64,000 bases of DNA from Aplysia californica (taxonomy: Eukaryota; Mollusca; Gastropoda; Aplysiida; Aplysiidae). The translations under genes and the position numbers were made by a program. Within the stretch, counting starts at the first letter, position 1. Each line of letters starts with the position of its first letter. The stretch is taken from the NCBI RefSeq assembly GCF_000002075.1, contig NW_004797354.1:505705-569704 (forward strand). The letters run 5' to 3'. Shown piece after piece: positions 33,316 through 44,770 of this stretch. Under the pieces are notes generated by a model that saw only the letters and a list, made by a program, of their open reading frames with translations, searched no databases and had not been told where the DNA came from.

Positions 33316-35157
33316 ACACATTTGTCAAAAAGACTTCTCTTTCAACACATGTGATCTAGGAGGCCGGACCTCCAAACATAGCATCCATCTCTAATAGGAC
33401 CGAGCCATGTGCACAAAAAGCTTTGAATACTCTTTAAACAATGCTATGCACGTTCAAGAACGTATCAGAGAGGATAGAAACCAAAGTCATCTTCACCACA
33501 GCCCAGTAAGATACAATGTGCCAACTGGGCTAAAGACTCACTGCAGTACGTCAAATGTCAAGAAAAAACAAAGTTGAAATAATTAGCTGCCGGAAACAAG
33601 TCAGAATCTGAGTACTGGCGTCAGCGATGGGGTGGAATTATTAGCTTGTAAACTAAAAGTAAAAGCTTCTACCTCTTGCGAATGATGTAAGTTTCATTTT
33701 CAAGCAACAAAATATTCTCTCAAGTAGATAGCTACTGTCAAAGTAGCCGGCGTCAATATGGGTGTAAAACCTTAATTACAACCACACTAAAAGAAGGATA
33801 CACAAAGTAGACATGTCTCAAAATCGTTTATCATTCTGATTTTAAAAATGGCACAAAGGGTTGAAATCAAAAGCCCTTGTGTATGACTTCCCAAGAAGGA
33901 AAGCAAATGTACATTTTATCATTTTAATAGCGTCCAGTCATTCAAACTTCAATTCAATATTGTGATTGAAGATTAAAATGTTGCAAAATTATATCAACTT
34001 AAAAGATTTACAGCGCAACACAAAATCCATTAAGTTTGTCATTATCACAGATTGAAAAAAACAGTGTACCAAAACACAATCTTAATAAGGCATCCTTAAA
34101 TCAGTCACAATATTGCTAAAAGAAAGTCTTTGTCAAAATGTATTATTTTTTCTCTTATCAACTGTGTCAACTGCTGACGAAATTCTGTTTATAGTTTAAC
34201 CTCATCCTGAAGAAAAAGTCAATAAAAAATTCCTCAAGACACTTCACATTTTGATAACTTTTGGCAATCAGCAGATAAGCACATGTTTTTTCACTTTGCT
34301 CCCGCTAGGCAACTCAAGTGCATTAATTGTTCTAGTCTGACTGGAAGGATTTGGTCTGGTTGGGACTTTAAACAAGTCAACCCCCCACCTTCTTCAATTG
34401 CAAATATCTCGACTTCAATTCAAGATATGGGTATTTTGTATTTTTTCATTATAAGAAAAACACATGAACAGACTTCAACTCTTTATCTCTGAGGGGGGTA
34501 AACCAACTGTGCTGGGCCCTATTTTGGAATGAAATCCCAAATAGACATATATATGTGACAAAAGTGGTCATTAAATTTTAAGAAGTGAACCTATCTCGCT
34601 AGAATCTAGTTCTTCATCTACTGAATTAACTCCCGATAAAAGAGACTTGTTTTCCGCAATTGCTGAAAAGTAATTTGACATTGAAGTCATTGTAAAGGAA
34701 TGTGCCTGAGCCGCTGCAACCCAATCACCAGCACAGCAGTTCCAACCGCGAGCTGCTTGCCGCAGATAAGGAGTTAAGGAGATACAATGACCAATGACTC
34801 CATTATATGCCAAAAAATTGACTAATACTAATACCTGACTCCCCCATGTCATCACATATTAATTTACTTTGAAGAATTGGAGCAATTTTGAAATCTGGCC
34901 AGACCAATCACTGCCATTTTAAAGCTCATAAAGAATTGGATAAAAATTGCACCAGTGCCCTTAAAATGTGCCATACAGCACAGATTCAATACGAAAAAAA
35001 ATTAAATGCTGTTAGCTGAGGCACGAAGGGAAATTATCCGACTGGAACAGTGGAAAATACAAACTGTGTCAAGTTCTCCATCTCCATAGATGGGAATTTC
35101 CCAGAAGTATTTAACTTTTGAAAAAAGAGAACAATAAATGAAACATCCAGCTTTACT

Positions 35158-35611
35158 TCAGGAGAACAAATCTACCTCTTCCTCATCCTGGGCAAGGTTG
35201 TCCTGTAAATATTTCAAAATATCATCCTGACCCAGATTTGCCGCAGTGTCTGCAGCAGTGACACCAGCACTGGTTGAACTTTGTGTCTGAGAAGAAATAG
35301 CATTACCAGAGCTCCCAGAGTTTTCCCCTCCGCCAATTTTAGTTCTTGGTGCAGGTTTAGGCCTCGGAGCTGGTGTTGGTTTTTCGGTCGTGTTAGTCGA
35401 GAGTGAATTTGACGGTTTTTGTGATGGCTTTTCAGGTAATTTTGGCTTCGCTGAAGGTTTGGGCTTGGAAGGAACAGAAGGTTTCAGAGCTGCTGTCCTG
35501 GCGGTAGTTTCTGGCGCTTCTGACGACTGGCGTACCGATTCAGTTTCCTCCTTCTCAACTTTTTTCTTGCTAACATCGATTTTCATGAGTTCATCCAAGT
35601 CGTCTTCAATC
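35158..35611 (-). CDS. HS1BP3: HS1BP3 terminal exon 7 (proline/lysine-rich tail)
   Basis: After acceptor TTCCACAG the frame gives IEDDLDELMKIDVSKKKVEK, a long K-P repeat region (KPSVPSKPKPSAKPKLPEKP) and the end DDILKYLQDNLAQDEEEVDL-FS-stop (stop at 35158-35160). Vertebrate HS1BP3 has the same layout: ELFRVEEDLDQIL, then KPKPQLKPKPP, then MDILQYIQDH and a final LF. The PxxP-rich stretch is a likely SH3 ligand, consistent with the founding interaction with the SH3 protein HS1 (HCLS1). The conserved terminal D-I-L-x-Y-x-Q-D helix is clear. This exon settles the gene identity. Confidence 0.93.
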
Positions 35612-36250
35612 CTGTGGAAGAAAATGTTTTAGTGTTTTAAGTAAATGCGAATTATAATGTGAATGCATTAAGCCTTGTCTCCCCTTCATCTTTTGATTTT
35701 ATGGACAAGAGACATCTAAACAAAGTCTGAAAAAAAAAGTAGTAGAGGAAAATGCCGCCCAGTGCAGACTTGATTAATTCATTGATTCTGGATCAGTGGC
35801 ATTTTTGTTTCTGGTTTTTGAGTCGATTGACACTTAATTGGCTCTTCTTGTTCCACGTTTCAGAGGATTGCGACTAAAAGGTGTTTTTGGTTCCATGTTT
35901 CAGTAGATCGCCACGTAAGTGGAGTTTTGGAGAAACGATTTTGTCAACCCCAAGCTCTACACCTGGTCCTGTGCTACATTTACTATTTATTTTCACCCAT
36001 ATTGTGATTCACAGTTCAGTTACAGATACTTTTGAGAGCTAATACTAACAAATCCATCAATATTTGTCTGAATTATACCCGTTTTAAGGTATTGAATTGT
36101 ACCCCTATCCCTCCCCCACTCCCCCTCCTATCCCCCCACGTTAATAAGTCAGTGAACTATACATCTGTAGCTCCGCTCCCCTCCTTCCCTGAGTTACATC
36201 ATACTTCAACAAACAAACATAATAATCATATTCAACAGAGGACAACTCAC

Positions 36251-36410
36251 TGAAAAAGCTCTGAATGGTCTTCCTCTCCCTCATCGTCCGCTGCAACTGT
36301 CACTTTCTCACGCTTTGTGATGATGGCATCGGGAATGAAACCAAAATCCTTCTCGTCATCTTCCGTCAGCTCTCTCTTCAAATCCTGCTCTTCAAACATT
36401 TGAACTTGGC
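36251..36410 (-). CDS. HS1BP3: HS1BP3 exon 6
   Basis: Between acceptor CCTTTTCAG and donor CA|GTGAGT the - strand encodes GQVQMFEEQDLKRELTEDDE, KDFGFIPDAIITKREKVTVA and ADDEGEEDHSELFQ. F-E-E-Q-D matches the vertebrate protein (FFEEQDQ), and the exon ends in E-L-F directly before the conserved (I/V)E(D/E)DLD helix of the next exon. Phase agrees on both sides. Confidence 0.88.
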
Positions 36411-36663
36411 CTGAAAAGGGACAGAAAAATTAACCTGCATCTACAGTGGAATGTTGAGGTGTGGATGGTAAGAGTTTTCATCTTACATTTACATGCATAA
36501 AAGTGACTTGCTGATGAAGATGACTATCTTATCAAGTATCTCTGTATCCCATACAGTCCTCCTCGTCGGCCCTGACAGGCAGGAGAAAGTTGTTAATTTC
36601 CTAAAAGATAGATAGAGTGAAAACAGTCCTCTTCCTTAGTAAGCTGAAATGTGTCCTTGAAGC

Positions 36664-37553
36664 TCTGAAGACAATTGACTCCTACCCTAGTGATTCAATT
36701 CATATTTATACAGACGGGTCTGCCTTCAAGGGAACTATAAACGCAGGCTTTGGGNNNNNNNNNNNNNNNNNNNNNNNNNNNNNNNNNNNNNNNNNNNNNN
36801 NNNNNNNNNNNNNNNNNNNNNNNNNNNNNNNNNNNNNNNNNNNNNNNNNNNNNNNNNNNNNNNNNNNNNNNNNNNNNNNNNNNNNNNNNNNNNNNNNNNN
36901 NNNNNNNNNNNNNNNNNNNNNNNNNNNNNNNNNNNNNNNNNNNNNNNNNNNNNNNNNNNNNNNNNNNNNNNNNNNNNNNNNNNNNNNNNNNNNNNNNNNN
37001 NNNNNNNNNNNNNNNNNNNNNNNNNNNNNNNNNNNNNNNNNNNNNNNNNNNNNNNNNNNNNNNNNNNNNNNNNNNNNNNNNNNNNNNNNNNNNNNNNNNN
37101 NNNNNNNNNNNNNNNNNNNNNNNNNNNNNNNNNNNNNNNNNNNNNNNNNNNNNNNNNNNNNNNNNNNNNNNNNNNNNNNNNNNNNNNNNNNNNNNNNNNN
37201 NNNNNNNNNNNNNNNNNNNNNNNNNNNNNNNNNNNNNNNNNNNNNNNNNNNNNNNNNNNNNNNNNNNNNNNNNNNNNNNNNNNNNNNNNNNNNNNNNCCT
37301 ACCTTAATAGGATCCGCAAGGATACCCCACCCGGCTGCCCGTTGTGCGACTGCCAGGATGAAACAGTACCACACCACCTCTTTAACTGCTCAGCACTTTG
37401 TGACCTGCGTAGCACCTACCTACCTGCCTCCCCAGACATCGGAAACAGCGACAAAGCACAGCTGATTAAAACCTGTCAATTCTTTGCCATATCGACAGAC
37501 CGAAGGGCTAGAACCCAAATGGCCGCTGGATCGGAAAAATAAAGCAAAGTAAA
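36664..37553 (+). mobile_element. LINE C (I/Nimb-like) 3' fragment with gap inside
   Basis: Flanked by the 13-bp direct repeat GTGTCCTTGAAGC (36651-36663 and 37554-37566). The left part encodes TIDSYPSDSIHIYTDGSAFK (first RNase H motif), closely similar to LINE B. After 543 N the right part encodes CPLCDCQDETVPHHLFNC, the terminal CCHC motif, and ends ...RTQMAAGSEK-stop with a short A-rich tail. This is a 5'-truncated LINE insertion in HS1BP3 intron 5 (between exons 6 and 5), opposite in strand to the gene. Confidence 0.85.
36755..37297. other. Assembly gap (543 N) inside a LINE
   Basis: The gap lies inside the RNase H region of a LINE. From the related LINE at 14571-15893, about 550 bp are expected between the two flanking motifs, so the estimated size is close to correct. 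Confidence 0.99.
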
Positions 37554-37567
37554 GTGTCCTTGAAGCA

Positions 37568-37775
37568 GTAAAATACTTTTTAGTTTTAGTACGAGTTTTG
37601 TGGCACTTGAAATAAAATAAGGTGACATGAGTGTCAAAGATTAGAATAGAACAAATTACAAGAGTGACAAACACAAAAAAGAAGGAGGGGAAATAGAAAA
37701 TATAAGGCTGATAGACATTTGATAGAAAAGATGGAGCAAATCCCACCAGAGCACCCATCAACCACCCACCATAGA
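37568..37775 (-). repeat. T-rich repeat family R, inverted copy
   Basis: The reverse complement of family R, ending in AGAGCACCCATCAACCACCC. It directly follows the LINE C target duplication. Confidence 0.65.
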
Positions 37776-38189
37776 ATGCTTACAATCATTTGGGAAACAC
37801 AATCTCTCCGGATACACAAAAACAATTAATAACTTTAAAACTTTAATCAAGCCATGTATTACACTAAAAAGACAGCACAGATGATGATTAACCTTCAGAC
37901 CACATGGGCAAAGAGGGCCATCGTTGGGATATTCATTCTTTTTTTAGGGGTGGCTATTTAAAAAAAGAACTAGGAAACAAAGGAGCCTCTGAGACCAATA
38001 TTGTCCCAAAAATTTTGAACTTGCTCCGATTGTTGATATCAGACGCACCAAAATGGCCAAGGATTTTATTAGCAAAAATTTTTCATGACAAAACTCAACA
38101 GTTTCGTTATTTTTTCAATCCTCACCAGTCAAAAAAATCCCACAAAAAAAACCTAGTCGTAACAAATAGAAAAGAAAACAAATTCTCAC

Positions 38190-38311
38190 CTTTTGATGTA
38201 AACATATCAGCATCATCATCTACATCTTTTTCATTGAAAAGGTCGTCATCATCATCATCATTGTTGCCTTCAGCATTCTCATCTTCTTCACCTAAGAAGC
38301 TCAACTCTGGT
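38190..38311 (-). CDS. HS1BP3: HS1BP3 exon 5 (acidic region)
   Basis: The exon follows TTTCTATAG and ends at AAAG|GTGAGA. It encodes PELSFLGEEDENAEGNNDDD, DDDLFNEKDVDDDADMFTSK, a strongly acidic segment with DLF and DMF short motifs. Vertebrate HS1BP3 also has an acidic, phenylalanine-dotted middle (EEAFDFFEEQD). The GAT/GAC repeats look like a microsatellite but are framed by good splice sites in the right phase. The D-L-F type motifs could be adaptor-binding; that is inference only. Confidence 0.85.
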
Positions 38312-38705
38312 CTATAGAAAATGAAATTTAAAACAAAATCTGTCATGAGGATGAGTAACATCTTTAAAAGTACACTACATGAAATATAAAACTAGTGAGC
38401 TTCTTTGCTATATATTTTTAAAATCTTCAATATCCCAACTGTTGGTCAACTGTTAAAAATATACATAGATCTATAAGCCAAAAATTTTGATTCCCCCCCC
38501 CCCCCAAAAAAAAATGCAGTTTCTTAATCTGTGGTATAGGTTGCATGTGCTCAATAAATATTTTGTTGAAATTCATAATGGGGGAAGAATGTGTTAAAAG
38601 TCTTTTAAATTCTCTCTCCTGGAAAATGTTGTTTCATATGGGCTTATCAATACATTTTAACAGCTTGCAGACATTAATTGGGATTGTTTAGAAGATGGGA
38701 TGCTT

Positions 38706-38800
38706 TATTAACCTAGCCTGTCTGGGCCAACAGAGCTGTCTGACATACATCTGAGTTGAAGAAAGACCACTGAGATACTTGATAAAAATCTTCCGCAAAA
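38706..38800 (-). repeat. SINE family S1 body fragment
   Basis: The - strand reads TTTTTATCAAGTATCTCAGT and continues as a diverged S1 body. Confidence 0.5.
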
Positions 38801-39189
38801 CAGAAACTATGATTATTGCATTTTACATAGTTCATATCCACGCTCAACAGCATAATCTGTGCACTTTAAACTGTTATTACCCTAGCAGACCCTAGAACAC
38901 TCAGAAACATTCTCACCTTCCTGAGAAGCATACAGTGCAAGCTGCCATTTAAGTGCTCAAACACTAATAAACTGACAAGATCTTTTGCTGTCTATAAAAT
39001 AATAATAACAGCATCAGATTCAAATAGCACATGCCCATTTTCTACAGCATGCTCTATGCACCTTAAAACTATCATTATCTCAGTAGATCCTAGAACACTC
39101 AGAACCATTCTCTTCTTCCCAGGAAGTTTAGAGAGCAAGCAGCAAATTGAGCACTCAAACACTAACAAACCGACAAGATCTTTTGCGGT

Positions 39190-39330
39190 CTAGAGCCAGG
39201 TACCTATTCCCACCTGGGTGAAGAGAGGAAAATTCATATAAAATATTTTTTCCCTTCCCTGATGGGATTCTAACCCACAATCTTACGGCTGACAGTTCAA
39301 GAGCTTAACCACTAGACCACCAATGCCATA
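39190..39330 (-). repeat. tRNA-derived SINE head
   Basis: On the - strand GGCATTGGTGGTCTAGTGG (A box) and GTGGGTTAGAATCCCATCA (B box), followed by an A/T-rich tail. In an HS1BP3 intron. Confidence 0.55.
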
Positions 39331-39654
39331 GTGCGGACAAGGTGATAAGCACAGAGGTGGATTTTACTAACATGGCTGGTCAAAGGCATACAAAATATGG
39401 TCTCTTTTAAGCACAATGGGGCTATCCCGAAAAATGCTGTTTAGACAAAATTGAAGGTAAAGTTTTTGCCCCTTGTTCAGTTTCTTTAAAAGACAAGGAG
39501 AGTTTTCTCTATAACCAAACATACACACCAATGAAACCAAACTTCTCCTATAGGTAGGGCAATGCCCACTTTTGGTATGGGTCAAGATTTTTGCAAACCT
39601 CCGAAATCTGGGTTAGCCCGCTAGTCCTTAAAAGCGACCATATATATTTCTAGT

Positions 39655-39893
39655 GTCTAAGGACTTTCAGGCATTGGAAATCACCAAACTTTAGCGGACA
39701 TTTTCTCGCTAATTTCATCTGACACCAGGAGATCCTTTCTTCCTTCAATTGCAAGTATCTTGACTTCCATTCCAGACAGATTGGTATTTTTTTCATTAAA
39801 ATCAAGGCAAATCAACAAGATGTAAGGTTAAATCAATAACTCCATGCCCAAAAATTTATGAGTGCCCGATTCAACCATGTTGTGACACATATT
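39655..39893 (+). mobile_element. MITE family M, partial copy
   Basis: 3' half of the M family: CACCAAACTTTAGCGGACAT through GTGCCCGATTCAACCATGTT. Confidence 0.6.
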
Positions 39894-40666
39894 TTCAAGC
39901 TGAGTCATTGAGTAAGAAGTGCTGCAGATATTGAGCTACAAAGCCATTCATCGAATGGGAAGAATGGTGGTTTAAGTATGGCGTATAACATTGACCCAAG
40001 AAAATCATATATCAATGGTGAACTTTTACTTCACTTTTGCTCTCAGAAACTTTACCTAACTTGTCATGCTCATAATTCTTTATCTTATCTTTCATCTTTA
40101 AATAGACATCCCAGTCTGTAGTGCTGTTTGCTGCAGGTACTCCACGCTCCTGTATAGTTTTCCGTCTCCCTGCCTAGATTTGGGCCAGTATTTCCTCCTA
40201 AGTGCAAGCCAGTATTTGAAAACACATTCACATGAGAATCTCACTCCTTTTAGCTTCATTATCAATCCATTAAGTTGACTCACTTCTCTTTTTGCCCTTT
40301 CACAGTGATCAGACCGTTTGTACAGGAACAGAAATGTTTCTCATCCTCCAGGTAACTTGAGTGTCAATGGAAACTATAAATCAACATTTTTTTTGCCTTT
40401 GATCAAACATTTTAAAGTAAAACCCACATAGAAAGCTTTTTTTTTAAAAGGATATAAAAAGTGTTGAATGGAAAAACAAAAATTCAGTAAGAATTACCAA
40501 ATGGGTAGAAAAATAACAACACTAGAGATAGAAAGGACACAAAATCTACGCAAAAATTCTGAACAGATGCACAAGAACGAAGTAGGGAAAAGTTATTTCA
40601 AAGCAGACATTCAACTTCGAACTATAAGAAAACAACATTAGTAACCCCTGCAGATGGTGGACATAC

Positions 40667-40775
40667 GTGTTTGCTTCTGCTTCATCATCCATTCCTGCTC
40701 CACCAGTCGACACTGCTGTAGTTCCCTCCACCGATTCTCCTCGGCTGAACCGCTTGGCACGAAGGGAGTCAACTC
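40667..40775 (-). CDS. HS1BP3: HS1BP3 exon 4
   Basis: The - strand exon lies between acceptor TTATTGCAG and donor GTATGT. It encodes GVDSLRAKRFSRGESVEGTT followed by AVSTGGAGMDDEAEANT, a low-complexity linker just C-terminal of the PX domain. The phases fit exon 3 (LEFLG-V) and exon 5 (ANT-PELSFLG). The linker is poorly conserved, so support comes from position, strand, splice sites and phase rather than homology. Confidence 0.82.
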
Positions 40776-41180
40776 CTGCAATAAGGTCAAGGTCAGGTCA
40801 AGTCACATCACATCACAAACAGCTGATCATGTTCCTATTGCTCAATATTTATTATCAAAGTGACACTGGGAATAGTGCTTTCCATTTATTATACTGAAAT
40901 TCAGATGGATTTGGGGCTGGAAAATGGGAGGGGGTGGAGGGGGGGGGGGTGTCCTATTTTAAGTGTAGAGGGAAGCACAGTGTACTATTTAGTTTGGACA
41001 AAAATAAATTGAAGCAAGATTCCTTGCTCAAAGTCCCAGGATCCGAGGTATATTTTATAGTCTTTGGTTTATCAGCGGTACTTACAAAATCTGTTAGAAA
41101 ACATATTTTGACAATTTTGACTATTGTGATACTGAAAAAGAAAGAAGAGGAGAAGACCACACATCAAAGCCCCATCAATG

Positions 41181-41330
41181 AGAGGTGAGGCAGCCAGGTG
41201 GAATCAGAGGTGAGGCAGCCAGGTGGAATCAGAGGTGAGGCAGCCAGGTGGAATCAGAGGTGAGGCAGCCAGGTGGAATCAGAGGTGAGGCAGCCAGGTG
41301 GAATCAGAGGTGAGGCAGCCAGGTGGAATC
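41181..41330 (+). repeat. Six 25-bp tandem copies of a MITE M terminus
   Basis: Six perfect head-to-tail units of AGAGGTGAGGCAGCCAGGTG-GAATC start at 41181, 41206, 41231, 41256, 41281 and 41306. The unit is the terminal repeat of MITE family M, and the last unit runs directly into the MITE. Confidence 0.95.
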
Positions 41331-41739
41331 AGGCTCTCGTCAAAATAATTAAAGTGAAGAAACTTTTCCGCAGGTTAGTGAATTTTTATAAAATAATTGT
41401 TTTTTGGCTCAACACCTTTCATGCCCATTAAAGAATTCATTTCTGTGTGGATTTTTCTGAAAAACGTTGATTAAAGGCACAAAAAAATGTAAATGTTCCG
41501 TTACCACGGACTCTTAAGCTAAGGAAATAACTAATCTTTGGTGGCCATTTTCTCACTAATTTTACCTCTGAAAACATGTGACTCCCACCTCTTTCTTTCG
41601 CAAATATCTCGACTTGTATTCAAGATAAATGGATATTTTTTTTCATCCGAATAAAGACAAGTGAACAAGCTTTAAGATGATACCAATAACTCTACATGCC
41701 CAAAAATTGACGAGAGCCTGATTCCACCACGCTGCCTCA
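41306..41739 (+). mobile_element. MITE family M copy with amplified left end
   Basis: About 430 bp from the GTGAGGCAG-type end to GAGCCTGATTCCACCACGCT-GCCTCA. The right end is an almost perfect inverted match to the 45536 copy's start. The interior shares the family landmarks. Confidence 0.85.
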
Positions 41740-41817
41740 CACATGTCACAATGCCAGTTGATAAATATAAAACAGATCTTGAACGAGCAAACCACACAAA
41801 AACACTCAAATGAAATG

Positions 41818-43918
41818 TGAGGCATCAAGGAGAAATCCAGAGCTCATCAAAATAATGAAATTGAAGAATTGGTCATTTTTCTGCCCATTTGGTAATTCTT
41901 ATTGAATTTTGGTCTTTCCATTCAACACTTCTGCCGTCATAAGGGAAAACGATAAATGGTCCTGCGCAGGTAGCGAGGCAAATTTCTCAGGAGAGGCAAA
42001 ACACTGTTTTCACTTTATAACTCTTTTATTTTTCACTCTTTTAAGCTGTACTTCACCAGATATCTGACTGAGGTGTTCATAGAGCAGTTTCTAAAGTTTG
42101 AATGCTTTAGGTTAAAAAGTAGCAAATTATTCGACATGCATTCATCGTTCTCCCTTACAATGCGCACCCGCAGGTGAGCCTTGCGATGTAAGCGAAAACG
42201 ACGAATGGCACTTTTCGTCGTTCTCCTTTACACTCGTGAACGTTTATGGGCGTAGGGGATGGTCAGTTGTGACGCATTATTGACACTAATGACTGTGTAC
42301 TGGTTACTACAAATAAAAATAAGACGTATATAAACTATCTATTATACGTATAAAGTTAGGTGTAATTTTTTTTGTTATATCCCAACTGTAACTCGGTAAA
42401 CGTCCTTCTTTTCCCTTCTTCGCTTGGTTAAATACTACACAGTCAGTGTACAAATCAGATGTGCACACATTTTCAACAGTTTGATTTAAAACTGTCTCAT
42501 TCGGAACCAAAGTTTGGTCTCCATGATATCTCTCTATTGTATTCTCTTCAGAAGCGAGTTTTACTTTTATTTTCGCTAATTGCAAAATTTTCCATACACG
42601 ACCAAAGGGATCAACAATGTTACAATGTCAATAATACGATCAGATCATTGCAAAGTCAAACTTTCACGTAAGAAATGTAACAATCTGACAAGACTGTTTC
42701 AAAAACGCTTTCAGGAGAGGTAATGCGACGCTTTTTATTTAATAAAGGATTCAGTTGATCGGATCGGAAAACATATCACAAAGTAGAGATCGACAAGGAC
42801 AGTTAGAATCTGAAAGACATTATTATACTCGATCATAACGTCCATCAAGTCATAAAAAATCGTAAAGCAAGACTAAGTGTCGCCACAATACGTCCACTTT
42901 TTAAGTTGGACAAAGAAATTTACTCTCATAACGCAGTGTCATTAATTGCTTGGTAATTCTATAATGATGTCGACCAGTGACACGTGCTAGACAAATTGCG
43001 GCACTATAGCCATCGTTGGGATTGGGGATGTCAAATGACTGGACAGCAAACTAACATGACGTTAGTCTGTGAACATCTGGGGGACACTAATATGCAGTGC
43101 TAATAAATTTCTCCCTAAATACTTTTTTGACCCTCCCATCCCTACCCCTTTCCCCCTGTTCCCATCCGTTTTCCCCTCTCTCCCACCTGCTCTTGTCAAT
43201 TCACACCATCAGCATAGGCCTAATACGTGAAGACAGAAAGACAAACTAAATGATACATTCTTATAAACCTGGTCGACGGTACTCCGGGGGAGGGGTGGTG
43301 GTGTATTTGTTTGCAAAAAACCTAGTATGTTTGTACTGACGCAACAGTGACCAGTTGTCATTCGTCGCCCATGCCGAATTTGCCCAACGGCAGAGACCAG
43401 GGCACAATGCTTAATGAGCAGTGATCCTTGACCGATCAACCATTCGTCATTCTCCCTTACACTGAGCTCTGGCTAGGAGCTCGCCAGTGTACGGGAAAAC
43501 GACGAACTCTCAATTACGCAACAACGGATTAGGATATGACAAAAATTTTACACCATCAGATGCAGAATTAAATACTCTATGAAATATATAAAAATAACAA
43601 AATCGAAAAATTTTGACCATTCGTCGTTTTCCCTTACGACGGCAGACTTTTTATGTCCATTTCAAAAAAGGTTTCTATGTGGATTTTATTTAAAAACGTT
43701 TGATCAAAGGCAAAAAAAGTGTTAATTTATAGTTTCCAAGGACACTCAAGCTTTGGAAGTCACCAAATTTTGATTGTCGTTTTCTCACCAATTTCATCTC
43801 TGACATCTGATGACCTCTACCTCCTTCAATCGAAGTTATCTCAACTCAATGCTAATTACTCCATATATATGCCCAAAAAAAATTGACGAGCGCCTGATTC
43901 CACCGCATCAGGACATAA
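41818..43918 (+). mobile_element. MITE family M copy split by a 1.7-kb element
   Basis: The left part (TGTGAGGCATCAAGGAGAAA ... TTCCATTCAACACTT) and right part (ACTTTTTATGTCCATTTC ... CGCCTGATTCCACCGCATCA) are contiguous in other members. Between them lies the element 41931-43645. Confidence 0.75.
41931..43645. mobile_element. Inverted-repeat DNA element, CTGCCGTC ends, ACTT target duplication
   Basis: The left end is CTGCCGTCATAAGGGAAAAC and the right end, read inward, CTGCCGTCGTAAGGGAAAAC; the match extends about 31 bp. ACTT flanks both sides (41927-41930, 43646-43649). At least five more inverted or direct copies of the GGGAAAACGACGAATGG motif lie inside (near 42141, 42192, 42216, 43446, 43493). 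No transposase was recognised; the 92-codon frame at 42307-42585 has no known motif. The superfamily is not assigned. Confidence 0.75.
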
Positions 43919-44399
43919 CCTGCAATATTCTTCAAACATCAGACTTGGGGCCCCATTCACATTGAGAAAATTTCCACTCAGGGAATGGCTGTCAAGCATG
44001 CCATCACTTGTCCATGAAGAAAGACAAAACGATGAAAACTTGGTCACTTTCATTCTCACAGTTGTTTGCTGAGTGGAAACTTTCCTAGAGTGTGTGGGGG
44101 CCTTATGCAAAGTCTGCTTGAGGTTTGGCACAGGGGCATAGTTGATTTTATTTTTGATTGATGAAAAGCAGAGAGGTATAACATGGTGCAAAGTCAAATC
44201 GGGTGCAAACTTCTCAGGTCTCTACAGGAATGTTTTTCCTCTCAGTCTGGATTACATAGATGGAGTAAAAGGTGCTCTGTATTCAACCCACTCAAACTGA
44301 TATAAATGGCATACAGCACAGTTTTACAAAGTTTACTTATTAATCGGGAATTTGTTCGACTTCTAAGATCATAGAACGATATATATGAAAGATAAAAAT

Positions 44400-44740
44400 G
44401 TGAGGAATTTGGGTGAAATCAGGTGCTTGTCATAATAATGAAATCAAAGACACCGGCATTTTCCTGCCAGTTTCGTATCGTTACCAAATTTGTATGTTTT
44501 GGCTCAACACCTTTTAAAATCATATAAAAACACATTTCTGTGTGGATTTTACTGAAAAACATTGGTTTATGGCACAAGAACTGTGAATTTGCAGTTTTCA
44601 AGGACTCTCCGGTTTTGGAAGTTACCAAACTTTGGCTGAGATTTTCTCATTAATTTTATCTCTGAAATCAGAAGACCCAACTTCCTTCATTCGCAATTAT
44701 CTTTAATTCTAGATAGATCGGAGAAAAACTACTCAAATTT
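44400..44740 (+). mobile_element. MITE family M, copy lacking its right end
   Basis: Runs from TGTGAGGAATTTGGGTGAAA to the GCAATTATCTTTAATTCTAG region and stops about 30 bp before the HS1BP3 exon 3 donor (44770). It therefore lies very close to a splice site. Confidence 0.65.
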
Positions 44741-44770
44741 TTCTTTATTCTAATAATAAAATGTGCTTAC

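Larger units (their letters stand above)
30200..35157. other. HS1BP3 3' flank: 3' UTR and intergenic, no gene seen
   Basis: This AT-rich stretch lies downstream of the HS1BP3 stop and has no convincing coding frame. AATAAA-type signals on the - strand occur near 30198 and 30402, so the 3' UTR could be several kilobases long, but its end cannot be fixed. It holds a tRNA-like SINE head (about 32500-32575), a SINE body (about 33205-33315) and a fragment of the common MITE family (about 34375-34445). Confidence 0.5.

Noticed and set aside
40098-40283. 61-codon frame on the - strand within HS1BP3
   Set aside because: Same strand as the gene, but no fitting splice sites or phase, and HS1BP3 exons 4 and 5 already join without it.
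41181-41330. CRISPR-like array
   Set aside because: The units are head-to-tail without spacers, in a eukaryotic intron, and derive from a MITE end.
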